A stretch of DNA of 64,000 bases. It comes from Flammulina velutipes (Eukaryota > Basidiomycota > Agaricomycetes > Agaricales > Physalacriaceae). Shown here one piece after another: positions 10,934 through 23,110 of the stretch. The stretch covers positions 1,550,001-1,614,000 of the forward strand of contig CM022369.1 in assembly GCA_011800155.1 (NCBI GenBank), read 5' to 3'. The translations under genes and the position numbers were made by a program. The stretch's first letter is position 1. Each line of letters starts with the position of its first letter. The notes under the pieces are model-generated. The model was not told where the DNA came from. It saw only the letters and a list, made by a program, of their open reading frames with translations, and made no database searches.

Positions 10934-12593
10934 ATGAAACTCAACAGTCCCGTTCCCCAGCCATTGCAGAAGGAATGCGCAAAGGCTGCAAAGATTTGTA
11001 CGCTTCTGCATGTCTGCTTTTTCTGCATCCAATGACGTAGCCACCCACAGTCCAGTCCTTCGTCGACAGCGGAAACAACGGTCTTGACGGCGTCGTTCCC
11101 CGACATATCCTCGAAAACGCTAAAGGATTTGCAATATTCACCATCTTCAAAGCTGGATTTCTCTTCTCTGCCAGAGCAGGAAGTGGCATCGTAATCGCAA
11201 GATTGCCTGATGGATGTCAGCACGTGTTTACCATCTCCTCAACTATCCTCAATTGACAATGTTATGATTTAAGCTTGGTCTTGTCCAAGTGCTATAGGCA
11301 CTGCTGGCCTCGGTTTTGGTGGACAGGCGGGCGCGGAAATGACAGATTTTCTCATTGTCCTCAATTCTCAATCCGTAAGCACCGCCCATACCACACCTCC
11401 TACTTGCCAGAAGCTCATATTTACTTGCAGGCTGTTGTACGTGCTTCATCTTGCATCGCTCCGATTTTTTATCTCAATTTGATAACGCAGAGATCATTTA
11501 TGGCTGCTGGCTCTCTCACTCTCGGTGGCAACATGAGTATCGCAGTCGGTCCCCTTGGCCGGAATGGAGAGGCAGTTGGCGCCCTCAACACAAGTGGCAA
11601 GGTCGCCGCCATGTACAGCTATTCTAAAACTCGTGGCCTATTCGGTGGTCTGTCCGTGGAAGGTTCCGTCATTGTCGAACGCCAAGACGCGAATGCACAG
11701 GCCTACAACAACCCGAACGTTACTGTCAAGCTCCTCCTTGGCGGCTCAATCGACCATCCCCCATGGACAGCCCCGCTCATACAGACACTCACTGCATGTA
11801 CAGGCTTCCCGGGCGGCAGGTCGTGGGTCAACGACAACGGTTTAGACTCCCCAGGCTACGCTTTCAATGGTCTTGGATCCGCGACACCACAATCTCCTTC
11901 CCATTTGAAGAAGAAGAAAAAGAAAGATGACAAGTTCCCTCCGGATACTTGGGGTCAGCCAACACAGAATGGCTCGTACTTTTTCAATGAAGACGAGTTT
12001 ACGAGAGAAAACCCCCCTCTGAACCCAACTGCTACCACCTCGAATGGTTTCACTACACATTTTGATTCGGACTTTGCGCCTCCCAGCGGAAAACCAACGC
12101 ATCGAGGCAGTCAATCGCTCTCTGTAAAACCCGAAACACAGAATTCCTGGTTCGATTCCTTGGACTCGCCGCCATCGGGTGTCTCTCACGAGCGCTCCAT
12201 GAGTCTTGCCTCGCCGCCTTCCTGGAGAGGTGAATCAAATGAGGATCCATTTGGGGGACCACCATTGTCCCCTGCCTATATCCCTCCCAAGCCTGATCTG
12301 ACCAAACCTCTCGGGGATGGCATAGCTCGTGCTATCGCTCTCTACGACTTCCGAGCAGTTGAAGTAAAATCATTCATGCGACATTTAATGACTTTCTAAT
12401 ATTTCATAGGCTGGTGATCTATCTTTCGGTAAGGGAGATGTCATAATCATTCTCAAGAAGAGTGACAGCTCAGACGATTGGTATGTGCAATTCTAGCCAT
12501 GTCAATGGTCATCACTCACATTCTTTCAGGTGGACTGGAAGAATCGATGCGCGTCAAGGTATCTTCCCGGCGAATTTCGTCGAAGTGGTGTAA
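10934..12593 (+). CDS. SYLF (Ysc84) plus SH3 domain protein
   Basis: Actin-patch/endocytosis protein of the Ysc84/SH3YL1 family. The SYLF domain binds phosphoinositides and actin; the SH3 domain binds Pro-rich endocytic partners. It starts MKLNSPVPQPLQKECAKAAK, then SYLF motifs FAIFTIFKAGFLFSARAGSG, GLGFGGQAGAEMTDF, GSLTLGGNMSIAVGPLGRN and SYSKTRGLFGGLSVEGS. A Lys-rich, Ser/Pro-rich linker (KKKKKKDDKFPP) leads to a C-terminal SH3: ARAIALYDFRAVE, then AGDLSFGKGDVI, a WW pair split by an intron, and GIFPANFVEVV at the stop 12591-12593. The model needs a 6-nt exon at 11431-11436. The SYLF-then-SH3 order is the standard fungal one. Confidence 0.92.
11431..11436 (+). other. 6-nt microexon (GCTGTT) of the SYLF-SH3 gene
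   Basis: Preceded by TTACTTGCAG and followed by GTACGT. It encodes Ala-Val and joins FLIVLNSQS to RSFMAAGSLTLGG, matching the conserved 'LN...AV.AF' stretch of SYLF proteins. Both flanking introns have good GT and AG ends. Confidence 0.65.
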
Positions 12594-12687
12594 TCTCATC
12601 AACATCTGTATATCTGTCAATTGTATGTACTTAACATCCTAGCATAAATTGTAAACAAGTAGATTAAAGCACTTCCGTAGTATTGGA

Positions 12688-15223
12688 TCAGTAAAAGTCC
12701 TCCTCATCATAATCCATTTCGGTAGGTATTTCATGTGAGATAAAGCCTTTCGTCCATTCAAGCACACGAGGGTGCGCCATAACCCTGGAAAGAGAGGTTA
12801 GACAAGAGCATTATTGTGTAAAGTGCTACGTACTTGGTCGGATTGAAGCCGAGCACTTGCAGTTGATCCATGGTCGTTGCTCTTGAGAGCGCAACGTATG
12901 CTGACAAAAACTCAATATGTGTTCTGTAATGCAAGATAAAGAACCATACCTTGCCCTTTCTCAAAAGTGCTCTTTAGACATACTTTGACACGCTCCAACG
13001 TTTGACCTTGAGACTTGTGGACACTTAACGCCCAAGCCAAAATGAGAGGAACCTTCGCAAGTCGCCGTGAGTCCTCTTGTTATTGCGTAGGGAAATACTA
13101 CGGACCTGATCCCTCTTGGCTTCAGTCTCAGAGTTAGAGTTTTCCACCGTAAAGTCAACGGGAATTATCAGCAGTCGCCGTCCGTTGGTGAAACGCACAA
13201 CAGGCCATTTCTGTGATGCCGAAAAGCCTCGAAGGATGGTGTTTGGTGTGTTGTTCTCCTGGTCCCCACCGGGTCCTGTTCCGATTTCAATGGATGCCGC
13301 CAATGCGTCGGCGTAAGTCAAGAAGTCCTCAACTCGTCCGACCGACCCGTTGACAAGTTGGCCTTGTTCGAGGTTCTACAGCACAGGAGATCAATGGAAA
13401 CAACATATCTAGGCTGATAGTACTACCTTGACAAGCATGACTTGAGCACCAACCTATAAAAACATGTTAACTGACGTAGAGTGACAGTCAAGGCGGATCT
13501 ATACCTTCACGGTGATCTGTCGTTGGCAGACCAGCCGATCTAATAACTTTTCCATTTGTTCTCTGCTGATTGTTTGGCCTCTGACATCGAGACCAGGTGT
13601 GTCACGAGCTTGGTAGGTGTGTGGGGGGCCACTGAGGTCGCGCAGACGTGCACTGTTAGCATTATCAACTTCACTTCGACGAGCGTATCTAACCGGGTCA
13701 ATGTAAATTGTGGATAGCAATAAAATGGCGAGGACACACATTTCTGTTGGTTCGATCCCGTCATTATATGTAATGGCGCGTGACAAGCTCTGGAATTTTT
13801 CAATCGTTTCTTGATCCAGCTCACCAAAACGCATGGCGTTCAGCATATCAACGAAGGCTGCAAATGGTTGGAAAATAATATTTATACGCGGTGTCGGGCA
13901 CTTACTTTGATCTTTCTGCCTGAAGACACGCGTGAGGTTGACTGGAGGACCGACACATTTGTCCCAACTTTTTGAATCGAACGCAAAGGTCACTGGAACG
14001 TTTTTTCCGTCAACTTGGTCGGGAACTGGGGGCAATTGGCAAAAATCGCCAGAGAGAATGAGCTGTGAGTAGATAGATCAGCCATGCGGTCGTGTGGAAT
14101 ATGAAGAATTCCTTACTTGAATACCGCCAAAAGGTCGGTCGTTGTGTCGTACAAGTCTACCAATTTCCTCCTTGAAAAGGAGTTAAGAATCGCTGTCGTA
14201 AACTCGTAGTGGAGAACACACCAACTTGTCAAAGAGTTTACCGTCGAGCATGGACACTACACCAAGAGGGTGAGCAATCGCATTCGAAGGTTTTGAATTC
14301 AGTACTTGCCTTCGTCAATGATCAAAGCGTCGGTCTGCCTCCATCGTCTAAGGATTATGGAGCCTTTTGTATTGAGGAACTTGCCAGCATACTTCTTAGC
14401 CGTTTCTTGCCCAAGACCGATGCCTGCCCAGGAGTGAAGGGTGCATCCTCCGATGTTGACCGAAGCGATACCAGTAGACGCAGTAATAGCAATCCTCTTC
14501 CCACTCTCCCTGACAGACTTGATGATTTCTCGCAGCAGTACAGACTTTCCCGTACCTGTATTAGGGTTAGCGATTTCACAAGCGAGCAGTAGCATACTAG
14601 CCTGCAGAACCCGTAAAAAAGACGCTTCTTCCGGATTTTACTCGCAGTAGGACGTCTTGCTGTTCCGGGGAGAGTTTAATCTCGTTGATGAGCGCAGCGG
14701 GGGGAGGAGGTTCAATCGCTTTGGAGGTCGAGGCAGGAGGCAGAAGCTCGATCTCCATGTCACTATCTGCGTCGTCGTCAAAATCGATCTTGATTGTCTG
14801 TTTCTTGGACGGCGAAGACTTGATCGTCACTGGTGGGGGAATCTCTGCGTCGGAATCGATGTCGATGACTTCAGCGTATGGAGGAGGTGGCCCCCGAAAT
14901 CTGGATAACTCTACATCTGGAGTGAAGGGTGTCAGACTCTTGATTGGGAGAACCTGAAAGGACCGCACCGATCCACTCTTGCGCCATTTCGCGCGTCGGG
15001 AAGCTCTTGTACTTGCTACCTGAGTATCTCTTAATCTGATGGGAGTTTTCTCAGTGTGAATCTCCAGAATTGAGATGAAAGGAGGCACATTCTCTTCACA
15101 CTGAAAGACGCGTTGTCAATGCGATGTAGCCATAGCCAGAGAACGACTCACTTCGACCCATGATTCATATATTTTAGGTCCTTCTCTTCCACGTGCAACA
15201 GCGTAGAACTTGACTTTAGGCAT
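12688..15223 (-). CDS. PIF1: PIF1-family DNA helicase with N-terminal hybrid-binding domain
   Basis: 5'-3' superfamily 1B helicase acting on replication intermediates, G-quadruplexes and telomeres or mitochondrial DNA. The first about 55 residues are an RNase H1-type/viroplasmin domain: [18 protein letters not shown], then [20 protein letters not shown] across two introns. An acidic/Pro linker ([25 protein letters not shown]) precedes the motor. Walker A is GSAGTGKS (an intron follows GSAG), motif Ia [13 protein letters not shown], Walker B ALIIDE, motif [11 protein letters not shown], motif IV VFRQKD, and C-terminal motifs [14 protein letters not shown] and AYVALSRAT. It ends MDYDEEDFY. Start chosen at 15223 because the domain begins immediately. 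One intron (14917-14953) is only 37 nt. It is convergent with the SYLF-SH3 gene, 94 bp between stops. Confidence 0.92.
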
Positions 15224-15312
15224 TTGTAAGGTGAATGGGTGAATGTGATAGAAGATAGTAATGTGCGCGCGTCTTTTGAATGTGAACGTTTGAAATGAGG
15301 CCGAGTCACGCT

Positions 15313-15318
15313 CACGTG
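15313..15318. promoter_or_regulatory. CACGTG palindrome upstream of PIF1 gene
   Basis: Located 90 bp upstream of the start codon at 15223. Confidence 0.4.
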
Positions 15319-15445
15319 CACACGCAACCTCGACTGCCGGGCGCTGCCGAAAGGCTCCGATGAAAGAACTCGTTTATAAGAGGGTAAAAAAAGAAGAACA
15401 ACAAAGAGACGGTACACATACATATGTACGAGCAATAGAAGTAGA

Positions 15446-18327
15446 TCATGATACAGAATTATGGGGTATAGGACTCGGTAAGGAAAGGGGAGAATTTGGT
15501 TCATCAAGTGAATCCAAATCTGTATCACTATCCTGTATAGCCGAGTCTTCTGCACTCGATTTCTTGGGCGATCGCGCCGGGAATGGTACAGGAGGAACCT
15601 CCATTCTCTCCTTTGTCGGAGACGGTTGACCTGAGCGGAGGGAGGGATGTATACTGTTTGCCGGACGTGGAGGTAGGCGGGGTGTAAAGTCCTGGGGAGA
15701 TGCTGGTGCAGTAGGCGACAGTGGTAATGGCGCGGGTAGTGCAAATTTCGTGGTCTTGGATCCGTATGAATGGGCAGGCGCTGGTTCGCTTCCTGCTGGA
15801 GTGGGAGGAAGAGGGGGCGAGTAGTGTTCGAGGTCATCTCGAAACAGGGTGTGAGCGTTCATGATGAGATCTTCCATAAGCGAATCCTGAGCTTGAATGA
15901 GACATGCGAGTAAAGTGGCATTCAAGGAATCGCTTACCTTCCAATTCTGCACATTTAACAAGTCAACACCGGCTTTGGGTATATCGTCCTCTCCAAAGAT
16001 GACACCACCAAACACAATGGCCAAGTTCTTGGCATCCATCTTGTTTTTGTCGCTGAATGCTACCACTCGGGACAAATGCTCCACGAGCGCCTTGAGCGTG
16101 GCTTGGTGCACGGCCGGCAACCGTCTCATCTTGGCTCGTAAGAGTACAAAGTTGTTGGACTGATGTTCAGCTATCAAGATGGCGTCGGTGACGGAAGGCA
16201 AGCCCAGCCAGGAAGCACATACCGAGATCTTCACTATGTTGAATGCGATCTTGCAAAGAATACTTAAAGACAGGTTCTGGGAGTTCGCGGAGATATAGCT
16301 AATCAGGACAGTTAGGTATCTTATGTGATATACAAAGTGTGAACGCACCTTGAGAAGTGATGCCACCGCAAAGACATCATTTTGTGACTGGAAACGGAAT
16401 GCGCTCTCATCTTGTTCAATGTCGCGTTGTAACTGCCCTCCGTATTAGATACAGCGTCGATGATTATCAGCGGGATGAATGCTTACTGTCTGTACCACGG
16501 CATGCCTTCCAGATACCTATATCGGATCAGATAAGCTACAAGCAAATTGAAACGCATGTCATACCCTATAGATGCCTTCAGCCTCTAATCCTCTTGAGTC
16601 GATCTCTGCGATGCAGAGTTTGACGATCTTTGGGATATCACCTTCAGGGAGATTGTGGGAGGTCGAATAGTCCAATAGGCTGAAACCAAAGATTAGATCT
16701 TTACACTCCCCAACTAAACCATGACGGTAGAGGACTGGGTCCGGTATCGAAGATGCCAGCGACCTCGGGATATAAGCAGCGACCTTAGATATGTCCTTTT
16801 CGGGGGATATCTTGTCGACTACAGCGCGCGCGTGTGCAGATAACTGGGTCTGCGTTGTCGTTGTCGCGCTGTCAAAAGGTTAGCTTTGGCCTTGGGGGGG
16901 AAGCTTTCTACGCGCGCACGTCATGTTATCTGTGTATCTCTCGAGTGCTTGCTTCACGGATGTTGATGCCTCTTCCACGAAGTTGGAGAGCGACTATAGA
17001 GTGCAAACCCTCAACCACATGCCGCGTGATAGACATTTGTTCGCACCTTGTAACCACTCTCAAGGATCTTGGTGCGGCGTAATCGAAGTGTCTCCAACCA
17101 ATAAACACCTTTCCTATAGTCTTTATCTATCGGAAGGAATCAATAATTGAAGAGAAACATAAAATCCGACACTGACCTGCTTCATCAAGTTCTCTCTTCG
17201 CGCGGACCGTGCGTAAAGCTTGATTCTCCTTACCTCCCATCCCATCCTTGACCGTCCCACTCTTATCGAGAAAGCCGATCAGGGTATTGAGTTGTCTCTT
17301 GCCTGTTTGGAATTAAGCCATTACACGAGGTCAGTGAGCATTTCGCCACGAACCTTGATGCGCAAGGTCCGAGAATGCTGTGGACGATGACGGCGATCGG
17401 TTGCGGCCTCCAGGCGCGCTGCCTGAAGGGCGACGGTCCAGCGCGCGTAGTGGTTGGGGCGCAGTAACAATCGGACGATGGGGAGCAGGATACTGCTTAG
17501 CACTGGAAGGGGGGTTATGATGGTCCGGCGGGGGAGGCGACTGTGGGGTAGCAGGTGGCGCCATAGCAGTACGCTTGTACTCCTACAATTCTATCTGAGA
17601 AGTGGATGTAAAGAATGCAGGGACTTCCCACCTCAACCTCGCTGAACTTTTTGAGATAACGAGACTTCAGCTTGGGGAGAGTCACATCTGCATATTCGTT
17701 GTAGGCATTACCGGACTCTTTCAGATCCTCCTTGACTCGTTTCCTTGTACGTTCTTGGGTCTCCTGTACAGTTTGAGAGACGCGAGATCGTGGAAGGGGA
17801 ATGTATCACCTTCACAGATGTCAAGGGTGCTATCACATCTGTCATCAAAGTGGATAAGAACGCCTGACGCGCCTGCGCCTCTAGTAGGGGATCGAACACG
17901 ATACACAATGGCAAGGCATGTCACGGACCTCTCTCCACGTTATCTCTGACTTCACTCCATGCAATGCGAGTGGTGCTGAGGTCCGAACGGTCATCAAGAA
18001 AGTTGTCGATGCTCTTGATTTTCCGGTTCAACTTTAAAAGCGATTCGACGCTGGAGGGCGACCTGCATTTGAGCACGATGTTCTGTATCGATAAAATTGA
18101 TACACACTACGTCTCTTCAATTCTCTTTCTGAACAATCAAATTAGCCCTCACGGAAGGAAAACAGCATTGTGGATACCCACCGTTCATAGAAGAAGCTAA
18201 GGTACGAATCCGTCAAAAAGCGAAGATGAACATCGAATAGCGGGACTGGGCCGTATTCTGGTAGATGGGTTTCCGAAGTCGAAGGCCGCGACGATGGTGG
18301 TGGATGATCCATAGGATTGGCGGACAT
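15446..18327 (-). CDS. Rho GTPase-activating protein, F-BAR-like N terminus
   Basis: Negative regulator of Rho-type GTPases, probably at the plasma membrane or septum. After MSANPMDHPPPSSRPSTSET, an N-terminal helical part (LFDVHLRFLTDSYLSFFYE, SIDNFLDDRSDLSTTRIAW, EAQARQAFLSTLMTDVIAP) is consistent with an F-BAR/FCH region. A Pro/Ser-rich linker (PPATPQSPPPPDHHNPPSS) follows. The RhoGAP domain has IPKIVKLCIAEIDSRGLEAE, then GIYR-VSG with the catalytic Arg finger interrupted by an intron, and AIVFGGVIFGE near its end. The last about 130 residues are Pro/Ser-rich with a cluster of acidic residues (DSDTDLDSLDEPNSP). An alternative start is an in-frame ATG at 18363. Closest known plan is Rgd1/Rga-type fungal GAPs; the exact paralogue is uncertain. 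Confidence 0.82.
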
Positions 18328-18640
18328 GGTGGATCTCAGAAAGGGTTCGCTTCCGTCATTCACTCATGTTGACTTGTCCGCAAATGGCAATATTCAATAG
18401 TCGTCTAACTAAACAAATGCCATCCTGCTACAATGTGCTGGAAGAAGACGAGACAAATATGTACTTTAACGAAGGTGACTACTATCGAAAAAGAACTGCA
18501 AGAAGAAAGAGATCGGCTACGTATTTTGAATAAAAGTCAAACCAGGAAGAGTTAAGACTGAGGCCCACAGCCAGGCAAAGATGGTAGGACTCAAGAACTA
18601 GAGATGATTATAGATCCAGTTGGGCAAGATGAGCTTTTAA

Positions 18641-20283
18641 TCATCGTCTATCAACATAACCTCGGGGTGGATAGTCACGACGAGGTGGAGGCCCAGGAGG
18701 TGTGGCAGGATAGTTGGTATCAGCAGCAGCGTACTCATAGCCAGCAGCAGCGGAGCGACCAGCAGGACTCTCAGAGCGACGTCTGGATTAATGATTAAAC
18801 TCGGCGCATCAAAGTAAAATATTGAAGCTACCTGAAGCGCGCATCGGGGCTTGCACCGCGAGGGTAATCCGGGTATCTAGGAGGTGTCATTGGTCGTCCA
18901 CGATACTCAGCATATTCACTAGGTAAAGCAGGCTTCAGAAGACAGTTATAGCCACACAGATCAAGATACTGACCGAGGCACAGCGGCTCTATCGTACTCT
19001 TCCCGGTAGCGGGGAGGGGTGCGCGGCCTGCCACCCGGAGGACCGTAAGGAGCATAGCGCTCGGCTTTCCGGTCGTATCTGTCGTAGGCATATGCTGGTG
19101 GGGGAGGTGCACGATAATCAGGATAGCGTCTGTCTGGAGGGGGATAACGCTCCCGGTCATCTATGACAGGAGGAGGCCTACGATAGTCATCATAGCGACT
19201 AGGAGGGGGTGGGAAGTCTCGATAGCCTCTAGGAGAAGGCGGGCGACGGTAGTCCCTAGGCGGTGGCGGCGGATAGTCATAGCGTGCATCCCGAGGCATT
19301 GAATCGCGTTGAATACGATCAATCAATGGCGGTTCTTGAGGGCGGCGAGGAGTGGGACTGGAAACATGATTAAAAATGGATTGATAGCGGCGACAAGGTC
19401 ACTTACGGTCCAACTATTGGGCATTCTCTGAGGATGGTTCAGCTCGGGGGTTGCGACATGACTAGTTGAACATACCTAGCCCAATGGCCCATGGCACCGC
19501 ACCTGAAACAAGCACCAGGATCGCTGGAATATTTGGCTGTTCTTCCACCACCATGAGAGAGCTCTACGCGTATCTTGTTGCCCATGAAGTAGCCTTCGTT
19601 ATATTTGGCAACACTTTCTTCAGCTGCCTCCCTGCTATCGAATTCCTAATGCAAGGTTAGACCCTGGAACACCAAACGTCACACCAAACTTACGACAAAT
19701 CCATAACCAATCCTGAAGTTGCATTCAGATATGCGTGAATCAAAGGGAAGGCAACACGTACTTGAGCTCAATATTGACAATGTTCCCAATCTTTCCAAAA
19801 CAGTTTTGTAAATCCTCTTGGCGAGTGTTCTCGGGAAGACCACCAATGTAGACCTTGTTGGGCTAGACAGCAAGTGGTAAACACCCAGCTCAGAGAACAA
19901 TTGATATGGAAAAGAGCGAATGGGAAGCCCTAAGGACGAGAGGCGACGGAGACTAGCAGGCCAATGCACAGGGAGCGTCTTAGTGAAGAGACACTAGGCT
20001 GCTAAACCGAACATGAGGGAGCAGTTCCTGCTCGTGCGCCCACGGACAAGCGAGGACACAAGGAGAAGCAATAGACGGGAAAAGACCTAAGCACCTTGAC
20101 TTGTTTTTCACGATAAACACCGTCTTTACTAGCATCATCCGCAGAACCATGTCTGTAGTCATCCGGACCGTCTACAGCGTGGTCGAGAGCGCCGTTAGAG
20201 TCATCCGCACCGCGTCCAGGAGCGCCTGAATCGTCTGCATGCCAAGTGGGATGAGCATCTTCCAAGGGAGCGGGCGACGCCAT
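18641..20283 (-). CDS. SR-like RNA-binding protein (RRM and CCHC zinc knuckle)
   Basis: Likely nuclear splicing or mRNA-processing factor. The N terminus MASPAPLEDAHPTWHADDSG is acidic. The RRM has RNP2 KVYIGGLPENT and RNP1 IGYGFVEFDS (spread over three exons, one only about 19 nt). After RVELSHGGGRTAKYSSDPG comes a CCHC knuckle, CFRCGAMGHWAREC (C-x2-C-x4-H-x4-C). The C-terminal half is built of Arg/Tyr/Pro-rich pieces (RDYRRPPSPRGYRDFPPPP, RYPDYRAPPPPAYAYDR), not long RS runs. It ends PRRDYPPRGYVDRR at 18641. Architecture resembles SRSF7 or plant RSZ proteins. A SRPK-type kinase gene lies 21 kb away; this may be coincidence. Confidence 0.87.
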
Positions 20284-20558
20284 GTTGGTAGTTAGAAACA
20301 AAAAGAGTGGGAAAATAACTGGGGTCGGAGTTTGGAAATTTTACCTACAAAGTTCTCACGCTCATGTTGACACTTATCCAACGGGCTCCTACTTCAAAAT
20401 TGGAAACGAGGCAGGAATATGCGGGCGGGCGTATATTAACGAATGAAAGTTCACATTCGGAACAGAAACATAAAATAGTGTCCTATGTAGTGGTATCGAA
20501 ATAGTCCATTGTTGAAGCTAATTAAACTCACCAGTCTCCAAAATCGATGTACTACATT

Positions 20559-22486
20559 TTAGAGAAGGGTCCAGATACCGCTGACTGCACCAACCATGAC
20601 CATTGCGACCAGACCAGCAACAGCCCTCGAGTCACCGACAAGGGAAACCGCGCCGTCAGAGTCATTGGCACCACCAGTCGAACCACTGGAACCACCGCCA
20701 GTAGATCCGCCTCCCGAAGTAGACGAACCACCGTTGCCGTTACCTCCACCAGCACTGAGGTTAGGTGGAGCAGAGGGAGTGAAAGTGGCAGCTGCGTCAG
20801 GCAGACACGAGGATGCCACTGCGCTAGCTTGGGTGTTCGAAGCGCTGTTTACAGTGCCGTTGCCAGCGAAGCTGCATGCCTGCTCGTCGTTGTTGTTCAG
20901 GGCATAGTATTGACTCATCGCGTATGACAGTTTGATGGCTGTATGAGCATGGTTCAGTGAACTGTCTCAAGGTCGATGAATATTTGCTTACTGGGATCAC
21001 ATCCAGAGACACGGCCATAGGTTCCTGTGGCACCGTCTGCACCAACATCAGTGCAGCTTCCACCAGCTTCTCCCAAAAGGCTGCAAGCAGTGTTGAGCAG
21101 CTCTCCGAGGATGACAGTGTAGTTAGCGGTAGGAGGGGTGAACTGACAAGCCAGCGCTTCGAAGATGCAACTGCAGGCCGCATCGTTGGGAGTTCCAGGG
21201 AGGGTAGTGGATGTATCCAGTGCGGATGGGCAGGTCGGGTATGTGTCAGAGCCAGAAGTTGGGGAGTTGGGGGGAGCAATAGCTGCATATTGAGTCTTCA
21301 AGTTATCGAAATCAGTGCTAGTGGTGACCGAGTTTCCATCAATCGTGACCATTCCAAACTGTCCTTGAACACTTTCTGCGGGGAAGTAGGAGAAAGCAAT
21401 GCCACCAGACCAGTGGTCAGTCATGGGCTCGCTGAACAAGGCTTCGACTTCTGTCCAAACACGAGGGCTCGTGGAAATGCAGCCATATTCACTGAAGTAG
21501 GCCACAACGTTGTAGTCGGCATAATCGTTATCAATGCCTTCGTATGAGTCCGCGTAAGTCGATTCACCGCACCAAGCACTAGATGGCGGTAAGTAAAACA
21601 CAATGCGACCAAAAAACGGCGCGCACTATTCATTGAGACCGTATATGTCGATGGCGACGGCATCTGAGTCACATGAGAAGAATTCGGCCAAGGGAACGCG
21701 GAAGTCGGTGGCGCCATCAATCGCCGCGTAACCGACAAGAACAGACGAATCCTTGGATGCACTAGATGAATATCAGTGGCTGGAGAAGAACAGACGAACG
21801 TGACAGGATGCTTACAGGTATGCCTTGACGTCACGAGCGGCAGCCTTGACAAAAGGAGCAGCAGGAAGCGAATCAGGAGTAACAACTTCGTTGCCAACGT
21901 TGACGGCAAGGACGTTGTCATACTTGGAGAATGTGTCGATGGTGCGCAAGTACTGGTCCATGATGTTGCCGGACCACGAGGGAGTCACTCGGTCGATCGA
22001 ACCGTTGAGAGGCAAAGCCAAATCAAGACTACATGTCCTATGTGAGATACAGCACAGAAAAGGGGGAGGACAACGAACATGGTGTAGATTCCAGCGTCGC
22101 TAAAGGTTTTCATGCAGTCGTCGTGGTTCAAGCTGGAATTGACACTGTAGACACGGAGCGTGTTCACGCCCAAATCTTGAAGATAAGGCAAATCACGGGC
22201 GCAGGCATCGCCAATAGAAAGCGGGTCGACAAAGGTAGACGGCTCGCCAAATGCGTTATCGTCGCTCTCAACAACGGCGCCTGAGTAGAATTTGAGCCAT
22301 GAGCACTGCATGGGACACGCAGTACGACTCACCTTGCTCCTGGTACGCGACACCCTTGATATAGAATCTCTCACCGCTCTCATCGACGAGGAATCTACCA
22401 GAGCGGGAGATCTTGGGAATGGCGGCTACGTTGGAAACGAGCGAAGAGGCGGCGACTACGAGCGCGGCTGCGCTGATTCCCCGCAT
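20559..22486 (-). CDS. GPI-anchored 1,3-beta-glucanosyltransferase (GH72 with CBM43)
   Basis: Extends and branches cell-wall beta-1,3-glucan at the outer plasma membrane (Gas/Gel/Phr family). The signal peptide is MRGISAAALVVAASSLVSNV. The catalytic domain includes GVAYQEQG, ARDLPYLQDLGVNTLRVYSV, NVGNEVV (acid/base Glu) and VAYFSEYGC (nucleophile Glu). The X8/CBM43 cysteine-rich domain follows (CPSALDTSTTLPGTPNDAAC ... CSLLGEAGGSC ... GCDPS, then SQYYALNNNDEQACSF). A Gly/Ser-rich linker and a hydrophobic tail (LVAMVMVGAVSGIWTLL) form the GPI signal. GH72 plus CBM43 marks the GH72+ subfamily. About seven short introns. The region fits the family's usual length of about 540 aa. Confidence 0.95.
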
Positions 22487-22704
22487 GACGAAGAAGAAAG
22501 TGGTGGAAAAAAGAAAAGGAGGTTGGGTCGTGGTATGCCTTGAGAATCAAGGTAAAAAGGGAGTTGGGCGCTGGTTTTATTTGCCGCCAAGGTGAAACTA
22601 GCCCGCACAGTGTCAAGGGGAACACCGCATGCCGATCGGCTGTGCTAGCCGAAGCTCTCCACAAATAGAGTATATCATAATGCTACTAATCCTCAACCGA
22701 GCAC

Positions 22705-22788
22705 GCCTGCCTAGCTCAATCGGATAGAGCGTCAGACTCTTATGGCTAGGCGATCTGAAGGCTGCGAGTTCGACCCTCGCGGTGGGCT
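22705..22788 (+). tRNA. tRNA-Lys (anticodon CTT) with 10-nt intron
   Basis: Acceptor stem GCCTGCC pairs with GGTGGGC, including G-U pairs. D arm GCTC/GAGC, anticodon stem TCAGA/TCTGA, T arm GCGAG-TTCGACC-CTCGC. The anticodon loop reads CTCTTA then intron TGGCTAGGCG then A, so the intron sits at the canonical 37/38 position. A TTTT terminator follows within about 10 bp. Confidence 0.93.
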
Positions 22789-23110
22789 AACTGTTTTGTT
22801 CTTTTAGACTTTACACAAGACTTTTGCATACCACAGAAGCACTTGGTCAAGGACATTGGAACACAGAGGTCTCTTGAGCGTTGAACATTGAACTCGTGAA
22901 TATTCTAATCGTTTCGCAACATAAATATCGTAAGTAAGTGTCATAAATATGTATAGGAAATGCCTAAAAGCACCTTCCCGACTTGTTGGAAGGTGTCATA
23001 TACAGTAAGGCGTAAGTAGGATTGTCCAGATATACGTCGTATGGATAGAACCAGTTGCTATCCTTCTCATGGTCATATTAACCGCGGTACGTGCAACAAC
23101 TGTACACTCG
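22789..23110. other. Intergenic, tRNA 3' flank and SUR7-like 3' flank
   Basis: Holds the Pol III T-run just after the tRNA. The rest shows no gene. Part of it (about 23000-23060) could be an alternative terminal exon of the SUR7/PalI-type gene. Confidence 0.45.

Noticed and set aside
20547..21547. Long plus-strand frames opposite the GH72 gene
   Set aside because: They are antisense shadows of the GC-rich Gly/Ser coding region and show no family features.
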